A DNA stretch of 5,998 nucleotides from an uncultured Acetatifactor sp. (GCA_948896875.1 CAQUWW010000168.1:1-5998), one strand, 5' to 3'; shown: positions 1 to 5,560, numbered from the stretch's first letter. The notes: a model not told the origin generated them from the sequence alone. Made by a program: numbers and translations.

Positions 1-6
1 TTTCAT
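1..6 (-). CDS. 5' end of a gene leaving the left edge (start codon only)
   Basis: On the minus strand an ATG at 6-4 is followed by AAA and the frame then leaves the window. It is preceded by a strong purine-rich site, AAAAGGAGG (complement of 17-25), with a 10-base spacer. The ribosome binding site is the whole evidence: only two codons are visible, so no product can be named. The gene would lie downstream of the ATPase/nuclease gene on the same strand, about 107 bases after its stop codon. Confidence 0.5.
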
Positions 7-113
7 GATTGTATGTCCTCCTTTTCCATTCCTAAAATTGCTGTTCTTTGATATATCCTTTCTTTGGATATTCCGTATCTGTCACAGTCTTATATAAATA
101 TACCATATCCGAC

Positions 114-1718
114 TCAGATACGTCCAAATATTTCTTTCGGTGGTTTCTGGCTGGTATATCTCTCAATGATGCACTCATGCTTTTTATCTTTTTTGTTATA
201 GTTTACTCCCACCAGCAGAAGATTCCCCCTGTACTCATCCAATACTCCCGCATAGTTCTTTTCCCTGATCTGGCTTATTGCACCCTGAGCCGACTTATCC
301 CACTTCAATTCTATGAGCATCGCTGGTTTGTCCACATGCTTCCTCGGCAGAAATGCAATATCCGCAAACCCTTTGCCGGACGGCATTTCTCTTATCATAA
401 TATAGTCTTTCTGCGCTACATAATAAGCAATCGTAATGACACAGCTTAAAGCATTCTCATTGTTGTATGCCAGAACTGACGTATTGGCAAGATGAATTTC
501 ATCAATCCTGTCTGCTACTTCCTGCGCATTTTCCTGCAATGTCGCATCCAGCAATTCCTCCGATTTCCGCAATGCTGTAGATACCCCCTGCCATCCGCTG
601 TACTCCACCGCACTCTTAAATTCATCCGCCACTTCCTGATTGGGAATATATACTTCATTCCTGTCGGAATCATAAGCAAGATATCCCAGATGGACCAGTA
701 ATGTCAGTACGTCATCCTTACTCTTAATATTAGACATATCATTCTGAAATGTACGTGTGTTAATCCTGCATCTTTCTCCACCCAGCATAGATATGACAGC
801 ATCCTTTAATCCGTCTTCATTCAAACTGATATAAAACTTTAAGGATTCATAAGTCTCGGTCTCAGTCCAGTAATCGCCGAATTCTTCATTTTTGATCGCC
901 TGTACAACAGAATTAGGGCTGTATATGGATTTCGCCCTGCTGAAAGAATAACCATCGTACCATCTTTGGGTCTCTTCAAAATCCATATTGTATTGTCGGC
1001 AGAGTTTTTTTACCTCTGCTTCTGTAAATCCCACATATTCTGCCAGCTTCTTAGGCCGAAGCATCGTATACTCTCTGAAGTCAGTCAGCGCCGACTGTGT
1101 ACCGTATTTCTTAATCGGCAGAATTCCTGTCATATAGGCCGCTTCGATCATTTTATCCGTCAGGCTGCTCTTAAACAGACCCCTGAGCAGCTGAAGATAT
1201 TCTTTCTGTAAGTCAATATCAGACTGCACCTCTCTGAATAATGCATCCCACTCATCTATTATAATTATAAATCTATGTCCTGTCATTTCAGCGACCTTTG
1301 CAAGCATCACCGGAAGTGAATCCTCTTTCTTAACAGGTGGATAAACGACACTCAATTCCTTTATCACCTGTTCCTGGAGATAAGCGACGGTATTTCTCAC
1401 ATCCTTCTCAATCGAAATAAACCACGTAATATCCAGGTAGATCACATCATATTGATTCAGGAATTCCTCAAACGCAGGATCCCCGGCAATCTTCAAATCA
1501 CAGAATAAATTCCTGGAATCACAGCTTTTGTCGTAATAGGCACACAGCATCTGCGTTGCGAATGACTTCCCGAACCTTCTCGGCCGGCTTACGCATGTCA
1601 GTTTATCCTTCGTCCCAAGCGTACCGTTCATAAATGAAATCAGTCCCGACTTATCAACGTAAAATCCCTTACGGACAGATTGAAATCCCGCATTTCCTAT
1701 GTTGAGATACATCCCCAT
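114..1718 (-). CDS. AAA-like ATPase with C-terminal PD-(D/E)XK nuclease-like domain
   Basis: A complete protein of 534 residues. The N-terminus reads YLNIGNAGFQSVRKGFYVDKSG, opening the AAA-ATPase-like domain (PF09820 type). A Walker A-like P-loop, RPRRFGKS, sits at about 45-52 and a Walker B, IIIIDEWDALF, at about 151-161. WYDGY (253-257) and YSPNSV (266-271) are conserved middle motifs of this family. The C-terminus matches the DUF1703 PD-(D/E)XK domain: an Asp in GFADIAF (about 453), then the E-x-K of IELKW (470-472) and QIREKNYAG, so the expected catalytic residues are present. The frame opens further upstream only at a TTG (1757). I prefer ATG 1718, because AGGGAGAG at 1729-1736 lies 10 bases before it; ATG 1712 is the alternative. 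Such proteins occur in many copies in Clostridia and Bacteroidetes, and their substrate is not established. It is probably cytosolic, as no signal peptide or membrane segment is visible. It is AT-richer than its neighbours. Confidence 0.93.
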   Translation of the reverse strand: MGMYLNIGNAGFQSVRKGFYVDKSGLISFMNGTLGTKDKLTCVSRPRRFGKSFATQMLCAYYDKSCDSRNLFCDLKIAGDPAFEEFLNQYDVIYLDITWFISIEKDVRNTVAYLQEQVIKELSVVYPPVKKEDSLPVMLAKVAEMTGHRFIIIIDEWDALFREVQSDIDLQKEYLQLLRGLFKSSLTDKMIEAAYMTGILPIKKYGTQSALTDFREYTMLRPKKLAEYVGFTEAEVKKLCRQYNMDFEETQRWYDGYSFSRAKSIYSPNSVVQAIKNEEFGDYWTETETYESLKFYISLNEDGLKDAVISMLGGERCRINTRTFQNDMSNIKSKDDVLTLLVHLGYLAYDSDRNEVYIPNQEVADEFKSAVEYSGWQGVSTALRKSEELLDATLQENAQEVADRIDEIHLANTSVLAYNNENALSCVITIAYYVAQKDYIMIREMPSGKGFADIAFLPRKHVDKPAMLIELKWDKSAQGAISQIREKNYAGVLDEYRGNLLLVGVNYNKKDKKHECIIERYTSQKPPKEIFGRI

Positions 1719-1728
1719 ATTACCTACG

Positions 1729-1736
1729 CTCTCCCT
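1729..1736 (-). promoter_or_regulatory. Ribosome binding site deciding the ATPase start
   Basis: AGGGAGAG on the minus strand lies 10 bases upstream of ATG 1718 and 16 bases upstream of ATG 1712. It falls inside the coding frame if the distal TTG at 1757 is used, which argues against that longer start. Confidence 0.55.
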
Positions 1737-1774
1737 TCCAAAACCTCTGCCGTCCAACCTTATAAATCATGTTC

Positions 1775-1803
1775 ATTTTACCGTATGCACGTAAGAATTG
1801 CAA
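1775..1803 (-). promoter_or_regulatory. Candidate housekeeping promoter for the ATPase/nuclease gene
   Basis: On the minus strand a -35-like TTGCAA (complement of 1798-1803) is followed by exactly 17 bases and a -10-like TAAAAT (complement of 1775-1780, five of six consensus bases). Transcription would start near 1768, giving a leader of about 50 bases to ATG 1718. The -35 matches only four of six bases, so this is a plausible rather than certain vegetative sigma-factor promoter. Confidence 0.45.
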
Positions 1804-1812
1804 TATAGGCAT

Positions 1813-1873
1813 AATTTATGACACAAATCCCCCATTTCATTGCTTTCTGCTAATCCCTTCTGAAATTTATGAC
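1813..1873 (+). repeat. 10-base direct repeat pair in the divergent spacer
   Basis: AATTTATGAC occurs at 1813-1822 and again at 1864-1873, 51 bases apart start to start, close to five helical turns. Both copies continue with an A-rich tail (ACAAA and GAAAA). They lie between the two divergent genes, upstream of the plus-strand start at 1919 and of the minus-strand promoter. They could be a tandem operator, or chance in AT-rich DNA. I found no good -35/-10 pair for the plus-strand gene; the best -10-like string is CATAAT at 1810-1815, without a partner. Confidence 0.3.
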
Positions 1874-1918
1874 GAAAAGTTTTGAAAGGATTCAGGTTTA
1901 TAAACGGAGGGACAGATT

Positions 1919-2752
1919 ATGAGTATAGTAAACACATCCGCAATCAATTATCCGATAACAACATCCGGAATCCCTGACGGGAGTTCCACACAAAAGACAA
2001 GTTCCGCTGATAGCTTCAAGAATCACGTACAGGAAAGCGTGGTCGATGCGTTCAAACGAAAAAATCCTGACCGCGCCAGTCATGTAGACCAGCAGTTGAA
2101 AGCCGGCAGAGCCGTACGGGAGAAATACGGCAAGGGCATATCCACCGAAGATATGTCAATGGCTGAATATCAGGCTTATTTCTATGCTCTGCTGGACACG
2201 ATTCCTTATGACTACACACAGATGAACAATACGACAACCATCTCCATTTCCGATGAAGGCTGGGAACAGATGCGCAAAGACCCGGATTATGAAGCCTGGA
2301 TCCTGGGGTATTTCGTAGAGGACCGTTCCGTACGCAATCCCTTCTTCGGCTGGGGCGACAACGATGGCTGCATCATCTACGAGCAGTTCGGGGCTTCCAT
2401 TGAAGAACACCGCGGAGTCGGCTTCAGCAAGGCCGCATTGAAAGGCAGCAAGCCGGATGACGATGACGATGAAGAAGACTGGTGGATCAAGAGACATAAG
2501 CGCATGAAGAAACTGCTGAAGGAACAAGTGGAGCGCTCTGTCCAGAGAGACATGGCACAGAAAGCCGCCGCCCGGGAAGAATACGCAAAGCATCAGTATG
2601 CAAGCAGCCAGCGTCAGCACAGCTTCCTCACAAAAGGCTCACCGGATGACCAAGCCGCTCCGACATCGGACAGCCCTGCGGCTTCCATGACAGCCGCGGC
2701 CGCCTACAACAGCATCCTGGATTTGTTTGCCGGAAGTAATACCGTTGTATAA
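1919..2752 (+). CDS. Hydrophilic 277-residue protein of unknown function
   Basis: The start is secure: GGAGG at 1906-1910 lies 8 bases before ATG 1919. I do not recognise an established domain; the type resembles hypothetical proteins I associate with Lachnospiraceae. Residues 1-30 are Ser/Thr-rich and probably disordered. Residues 31-75 are mixed helical and basic, and about 76-175 look like a folded core, with EYQAYFYALLDTIPYD, the motif ISDEGWEQMRKDPDYEAWIL (109-128), RNPFFGW, and FGASIEEHRGVGFSK. An acidic run, DDDDDEED (180-187), is followed by a strongly charged Lys/Arg/Glu helix (190-225, possibly coiled coil) and an Ala/Ser/Pro-rich tail ending in a small amphipathic stretch, YNSILDLFAGS. 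It has one cysteine, no signal peptide and no transmembrane segment. It is the only intact plus-strand gene here and is divergent from the ATPase gene. It sits among minus-strand genes and ends within about 10 bases of the aldo/keto reductase remnant on the opposite strand. Confidence 0.88.
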   Translation: MSIVNTSAINYPITTSGIPDGSSTQKTSSADSFKNHVQESVVDAFKRKNPDRASHVDQQLKAGRAVREKYGKGISTEDMSMAEYQAYFYALLDTIPYDYTQMNNTTTISISDEGWEQMRKDPDYEAWILGYFVEDRSVRNPFFGWGDNDGCIIYEQFGASIEEHRGVGFSKAALKGSKPDDDDDEEDWWIKRHKRMKKLLKEQVERSVQRDMAQKAAAREEYAKHQYASSQRQHSFLTKGSPDDQAAPTSDSPAASMTAAAAYNSILDLFAGSNTVV

Positions 2753-2761
2753 ACAGAATCT

Positions 2762-2974
2762 CTGCGGCATAACGCTCCTGTAATCGCTGCCTGCTTCAAA
2801 TTTGGCCTCTTTCCCGTATCTGGCTGTCAGAAACCCGTTTGCCAGCGGTGAGAATGCAACATAGCCGGTAGTTAACGCTTCCAGCGTCGGAAACAGTTCC
2901 TCATACCAGCGCGCCAGGGAGGCCTCTACGGAAGCACGGATCGTCTCGGGACGCGAATCCGGCACAAGAATATA
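2762..2974 (-). pseudogene. Aldo/keto reductase remnant with internal deletion
   Basis: The minus strand here reads YILVPDSRPETIRASVEASL and then directly ARWYEELFPTLEAL, TGYVAFSPLANGFLTARYGK and FEAGSDYRSVMPQ. The first block is the aldo/keto reductase segment that normally precedes KRL..DYIDLYYQHR; the second is the later PTLEELG-x-G-hhFSPLxxGFLTG segment. In an intact enzyme of about 330 residues they are separated by roughly 80-100 residues containing the catalytic His region. Here they are fused in frame at SL/ARW. The N-terminal NADPH-barrel start with the catalytic Tyr/Asp is missing, and similarity ends at MPQ, just beyond the end of the plus-strand gene. An open frame with an ATG at 3004 runs through it to 2639, but a protein lacking the active site is not expected to work. 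An AGGAGG (3067-3072) further upstream leads only into an 18-codon frame with no recognisable sequence. The stretch 2753-3134 holds nothing else I can identify. Confidence 0.75.
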
Positions 2975-3134
2975 CCGCCGTGGTCTGCATGGCGGTACGC
3001 TCATTCACATCCTTCGGCTTATCCTGCGCCCCCTGATCCCTAAAATAGATGCCAGCTTCATACACGCCTCCTAAAAATATGCAAAAGAAAGACACCTCCG
3101 AAGAAATGCCCTATAGCAGCCTTATATCCTGTTT

Positions 3135-3485
3135 TCACTTACGCAGTATTTTATCCATGGCCTTCCCCCTGGCAAGCTCGTCAACCAGTTTATCCAGATA
3201 ACGTATCTCCCGCATCAGAGGCTCCTCGATATCTTCCACCCTTACACCACAGACCACGCCTTTTATCAGCTTCCTGTTTTCATTCAATTCCGGGGCTTCC
3301 CGGAAGAAATCCCCGTAAGACACCGGCCTTTCCAGCATCCCTTCCAGTTCCTCCTGGCTGTACCCGGTAAGCCACCGGGCCACCTCGTCAACCTCCTGCC
3401 TTGTCCGCCCTTTTTTCTCCGCCTTGCTCACAAGCAGATGATACACTTTTGAAAAATCCATCTGATATACTTTCTCATTTTCCAT
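3135..3485 (-). CDS. DUF2200 family protein
   Basis: A complete 116-residue protein that matches the DUF2200 pattern over its whole length. It has [19 protein letters not shown] near 15-32, then [13 protein letters not shown] (36-48), [40 protein letters not shown], and the closing [17 protein letters not shown]. No enzymatic function is established for the family; it is a small cytosolic protein. I chose ATG 3485 because the family begins close to this Met; GGGGTG at 3492-3497 gives a modest ribosome binding site 6 bases upstream. The ATG at 3506 would add seven residues (MDHGVYL) and has no convincing binding site. It follows the zinc-ribbon remnant and precedes the aldo/keto reductase remnant on the same strand. 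Confidence 0.9.
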   Translation of the reverse strand: MENEKVYQMDFSKVYHLLVSKAEKKGRTRQEVDEVARWLTGYSQEELEGMLERPVSYGDFFREAPELNENRKLIKGVVCGVRVEDIEEPLMREIRYLDKLVDELARGKAMDKILRK

Positions 3486-3539
3486 AAGATACACCCCATG
3501 ATCCATATTTCTGACACTGTTTCTGCCGCCCCGGCTGGT

Positions 3540-3635
3540 TCAGCGCTTACCGGCCGAAAAGGCCGCCGCTTTCCCGCAGTAATGGCCCTGTTCCTGTCTC
3601 TTAAAAGTACGCCCGCATTTCGGACATGTCCACAC
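3540..3635 (-). pseudogene. N-terminal zinc-ribbon remnant (DUF1801/DUF5655-type)
   Basis: A 31-codon frame starts at GTG 3635 and reads MWTCPKCGRTF, KRQEQGHYCGK, and then AAAFSAGKR and a stop. Cys4, Cys7, His18 and Cys20 form the CxxC...HxC zinc ribbon that opens many Clostridial DUF1801 or DUF5655 proteins, where HYCG is followed by an IDEYI-type segment and about 100 further residues. None of that follows here, so the gene appears cut right after the ribbon. The front end is perfectly preserved: AGGAGG (3644-3649) lies 8 bases before the GTG and overlaps the end of the DUF1905 gene region, which suggests coupled translation. An ATG at 3642 sits too close to the binding site. A functional 31-residue zinc peptide cannot be excluded. 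Confidence 0.65.
3542..3570. repeat. Interrupted inverted repeat at the zinc-ribbon truncation point
   Basis: CGGCC (3551-3555), the five-base loop GAAAA and GGCCG (3561-3565) form a stem. It is flanked by a second matching pair, AGCG (3542-3545) and CGCT (3567-3570), with an uneven internal loop. It lies exactly where the zinc-ribbon similarity stops. There is no run of T on either side, so it is not a typical intrinsic terminator. Confidence 0.35.
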
Positions 3636-3643
3636 CGTCCATC

Positions 3644-3649
3644 CCTCCT
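3644..3649 (-). promoter_or_regulatory. Ribosome binding site selecting GTG 3635
   Basis: AGGAGG on the minus strand directly follows the TAA of the DUF1905 gene (3652-3650) and lies 8 bases before GTG 3635. It decides the start of the zinc-ribbon frame. It is well preserved although the gene behind it is truncated. Confidence 0.6.
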
Positions 3650-3937
3650 TTATTCCCGTTCCCTGACTTTCACCAAGACACTGTCCCCCGGCTGTTTCCC
3701 TATCCGGGAGCGGATCTCTTTCCGCACGCCTATGATATAGCAGACGCTCCCGTCAGCGTTTCTTACCCCCATATTTACAATGCTGCCATCATACGGCTCC
3801 CCGTCAAACGTGACATGCACTTTCACCCGTCCCCGCCCAAACTCTTTCCTGATATCATAAGGAAAAAGAACATAAGCGCCACCGGTCTCCCCGGCTTCAT
3901 AGATCAGGGACTCATATTCATACACTTTATCATCCAC
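3650..3937 (-). CDS. DUF1905 domain protein
   Basis: With the GTG at 3937 this gives 95 residues covering a full DUF1905 domain. It reads KVYEYESLIYEAGETGGAYV (4-23), LFPYDIRKEFGRGRVKVHVT (24-43), FDGEPYDGSIVNMG (44-57), CYIIGVRKEIRSRIGKQPGD (66-85) and a short basic end. The fold is a small beta-barrel of unknown biochemical role, found alone or fused to YdeI-like domains. The frame is open back to a TTG at 4087, but those 50 extra residues do not resemble the family and overlap other remnants. GGGGTG lies 6 bases before GTG 3937, and a candidate promoter sits just upstream at 3968-3997. Both support the short start; GTG 3946 and GTG 3925 are alternatives. The zinc-ribbon frame begins 14 bases after its stop, so the two were probably cotranscribed. 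Confidence 0.85.
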   Translation of the reverse strand: MDDKVYEYESLIYEAGETGGAYVLFPYDIRKEFGRGRVKVHVTFDGEPYDGSIVNMGVRNADGSVCYIIGVRKEIRSRIGKQPGDSVLVKVRERE

Positions 3938-3967
3938 TGCCTTCACCCCGTCCAGCCTGTTTCCTAC

Positions 3968-3997
3968 AGTATACCATGGAATCCACCGGACTCCCAA
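3968..3997 (-). promoter_or_regulatory. Candidate extended -10 promoter for the DUF1905 gene
   Basis: On the minus strand TTGGGA (complement of 3992-3997) is followed after 18 bases by TATACT (complement of 3968-3973), which is preceded by TGG and so forms an extended -10 element, TGGTATACT. Transcription would start near 3961, giving a leader of about 24 bases to GTG 3937. This would also exclude the upstream TTG at 4087 as the start of DUF1905. Only the -10 part is strong. Confidence 0.4.
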
Positions 3998-4005
3998 AAA
4001 ATCCG

Positions 4006-4065
4006 TCCCAAAACCGAAAGTTCCTTCTGCATAATCTTTCTTTTTTCCCTTAATTCCTTTATTGT
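4006..4065 (-). pseudogene. Possible XRE-type helix-turn-helix remnant (20 codons)
   Basis: In the frame through 4065-4006 the minus strand reads TIKELREKRKIMQKELSVLG, very like the first two helices of Cro/CI (XRE) regulators, which typically read TIKELRExxxxTQKELAxxLG. Similarity stops after LG, the frame ends at a TAG about 15 codons later, and no normal start codon precedes it. A ribosome-binding-like AGGAAGG lies directly before it. The stretch is A-rich and Lys/Glu-rich, which makes a chance match easier, so this is tentative. It lies between the DUF6194-like remnant and the DUF1905 promoter. Confidence 0.35.
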
Positions 4066-4073
4066 CCTTCCTG

Positions 4074-4203
4074 TTACATTTCCACAACCCCGCCTGCCCC
4101 CGGACGTTTTGGCACAGCCCCGAACAGCTTCACAAACGTATCCTTACGGACACCCAGGTTCACCCGGTAAACCCCCGGCCTGTTAAGTCTTGAGCCTTTA
4201 TCA
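4074..4203 (-). pseudogene. DUF6194-like remnant (central segment only)
   Basis: Between the acetyltransferase stop and 4074 the minus strand reads SRLNRPGVYRVNLGVRKDTF, then VKLFGAVPKRPGAGGVVEM and a TAA. This matches the middle of DUF6194 proteins as I recall them (xLDRPGVFRLNIGVxxxTF...LFG). An intact member is about 150 residues, with a front part leading to FATIVTKD and a tail containing HPVYGWxxWVCVLNP; neither is visible. In-frame codons extend only a few residues upstream, to a TGA inside the tail of the acetyltransferase gene, so there is no start. It is a fragment, not a small gene. The reading frame has no internal stop, so the loss may be fairly recent. Confidence 0.6.
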
Positions 4204-4779
4204 TTATCCCCGTCCTTCTCCTGCTTCATATCCCACTTCTATACTTTCCAGATTCTTTTTATAAATCTCCAATTCATAAGTTTTCCCACTGCGCTGGTCT
4301 GTCCTCCGCTCCGAATGCTGATAAGTCAATCCACAGGATAAGGCCAGTGCCCTTGAAGCAAGATTCCCTGCCCGTGTAGAATAATAAAATTCCTGACCGT
4401 CTAAAGAAATACAGTATTCCATCAATAAACGCAGTATCTGTTTCCCATATCCCCTTCCCACATACTCCGGTCCCAGGGCAATACCAGTCTCATGATAAAT
4501 ATGCGGCTCTGTTTCCTCCACTCCGGCAAAACCAATGGCCTGCCCGCTGCCCCTCTCATAGACCAGCCACGCATCATGGGTTTCCTGCCATGCAATCGTC
4601 CTCTGTATCCTCTCCCTGGCCCCATCCTCATCAGCCGTCACTTTCCATACCATATATTCTGCTGTTTCCGGCCTTGACCAGACATTCTGGTATATCGATC
4701 TCCAATCCTCATATTTTGCCTTTCCAAGAATAATATCTTCTGTCTCCATCCTTCCTTCATCCCTCATAAGCACCCCCAT
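4204..4779 (-). CDS. GNAT family N-acetyltransferase (RimJ/RimL-like)
   Basis: About 191 residues, the usual size for the RimJ/RimL-like branch of acetyl-CoA-dependent N-acetyltransferases. The N-terminal strand-helix METEDIILGKAKYEDW (11-26) is followed by a GFAGVEE strand, the acetyl-CoA-binding motif A ALGPEYVGRGYGKQIL (101-116, with R-G-x-G-K), and motif B NLASRALALSCGL (139-151). The acceptor is unknown: it could be an amine antibiotic, a ribosomal protein or a small metabolite. The ATG at 4779 overlaps the TGA of the upstream MBL gene as TGATG, pointing to coupled translation. A GTG at 4782 and ATGs at 4767 and 4749 are alternatives. ATG 4767 has GGGGG 5 bases upstream, and 4749 lies nearest the family start, so the true N-terminus is uncertain by up to about 11 residues. 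Confidence 0.88.
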   Translation of the reverse strand: MGVLMRDEGRMETEDIILGKAKYEDWRSIYQNVWSRPETAEYMVWKVTADEDGARERIQRTIAWQETHDAWLVYERGSGQAIGFAGVEETEPHIYHETGIALGPEYVGRGYGKQILRLLMEYCISLDGQEFYYSTRAGNLASRALALSCGLTYQHSERRTDQRSGKTYELEIYKKNLESIEVGYEAGEGRG

Positions 4780-5540
4780 CACAGCCAGACCGCCCAGTCT
4801 CCGTAATCAAAAGTCCCACTCCCATGACGCAGTTTCCCGCTCTCCTTCAATCCCTGGAAAGCATCTCTCATACGGCCGATAATCTCCGGCTGGATATCCA
4901 GGGAATGGTGCGCCGGAAACACCCTTTCCACAGGAAGAAGCGCCATCCTTTCCAGTGAGGAAAGATAAGCTCCCGGATCTGTAGATGGATAATATGCAAA
5001 CAAAGTATCCTTGTAAATCAAATCCCCTGTAAAAAGATATCCACGCTCCGGTTCCCAAAAGCACATATGGCCCGGTGAATGTCCCGGCGTATGAAACACC
5101 TTTATCATCCTCCCGCCAATGTCAATCTCTTCCCCGCCGTGCAGAACCACGGACGGCCTCCCCTGGAACATCTCATAGCTGCCCACATCATAACCTTCCG
5201 GCAGTTCACAACGGTCAACTACCATGCCCCTGACCGTTTCCATAGACAAAGGGAACCCGCCCGACAGCCACCCTAATTCCTCTTCATGGGCATAGAAATC
5301 CGGAAAATATTTATGTCCGCCGATATGGTCCCAATGGATATGCGTGGCAACAGCCGTAACCGGCTGGTCTGTCAGCTTCACCACCTCGTCATAAATATTA
5401 CAGATCCCAAGCCCCGTATCGATCAGCAGGCTCCGCCCGGAACCATTCAGCAGATAACAATGTGTTTCCTCCCAATGCCGGTATTCGCTGATGATATAAG
5501 TATCCTCATCTATCCTGTCAACCGTAAACCATTTATCCAT
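4779..5540 (-). CDS. MBL-fold metallo-hydrolase
   Basis: A complete 253-residue member of the metallo-beta-lactamase superfamily, glyoxalase II-like branch. All metal ligands are visible: THIHWDHIGG (66-75) gives His67, His69, Asp71 and His72; HTPGHSPGH (150-158) gives His154; FTGD (170-173) gives Asp173; and FPAHHSLD (208-215) gives the last His. This predicts a two-metal (Zn or Fe) cytosolic hydrolase, with no signal peptide. The substrate cannot be read from sequence; thioester, lactone or phosphodiester hydrolysis are all known in the superfamily. The start is ATG 5540, with AGGAGGGG (5545-5552) just upstream. It lies 20 bases after a GNAT gene and overlaps the next GNAT, forming a GNAT-MBL-GNAT operon. 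Confidence 0.93.
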   Translation of the reverse strand: MDKWFTVDRIDEDTYIISEYRHWEETHCYLLNGSGRSLLIDTGLGICNIYDEVVKLTDQPVTAVATHIHWDHIGGHKYFPDFYAHEEELGWLSGGFPLSMETVRGMVVDRCELPEGYDVGSYEMFQGRPSVVLHGGEEIDIGGRMIKVFHTPGHSPGHMCFWEPERGYLFTGDLIYKDTLFAYYPSTDPGAYLSSLERMALLPVERVFPAHHSLDIQPEIIGRMRDAFQGLKESGKLRHGSGTFDYGDWAVWL

Positions 5541-5560
5541 CTGTCCCCTCCTGAAAATCT

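Noticed and set aside
48..449. Plus-strand open frame of 133 codons
   Set aside because: It is antisense to the end of the nuclease-like domain, whose catalytic E-x-K and flanking motifs are clearly encoded on the minus strand.
1786..1802. Sigma-54-like TGCAC...TTGCA in the divergent spacer
   Set aside because: The two conserved dinucleotides are 14 bases apart instead of the strictly required 12, and the GG of the -24 element is missing.
1882..1904. TTGAAA and TATAAA as a promoter for the gene at 1919
   Set aside because: The spacing is only 11 bases and the -10 would directly abut the ribosome binding site.
2156..2620. Minus-strand open frame of 154 codons opposite the unassigned plus-strand gene
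   Set aside because: The plus-strand gene has an excellent ribosome binding site and protein-like composition; the antisense frame is hydrophobic and featureless with no clear start signal.
3006..3061. 18-codon frame (ATG 3061) behind AGGAGG at 3067-3072
   Set aside because: The peptide MKLASILGIRGRRISRRM has no recognisable features and the spacer is short (5 bases). It may be a leftover start of the deleted gene but cannot be supported as a gene.
3061..3134. Possible terminator after the DUF2200 gene
   Set aside because: The best pairing (GGCA with TGTC) is four base pairs including a G-U, and the following T-rich run is interrupted.
4162..4178. Inverted repeat around GGTTCACCCGGTAAACC
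   Set aside because: It is short, has a mismatch, lies inside the DUF6194-like coding remnant and has no T run, so chance is the simpler explanation.
3626..4186. Plus-strand open frame of 186 codons
   Set aside because: It is Pro/Ser/His-rich, as expected for the antisense of Gly/Arg-rich coding sequence. It runs opposite the DUF1905 gene and the remnants, and no family resemblance is visible.
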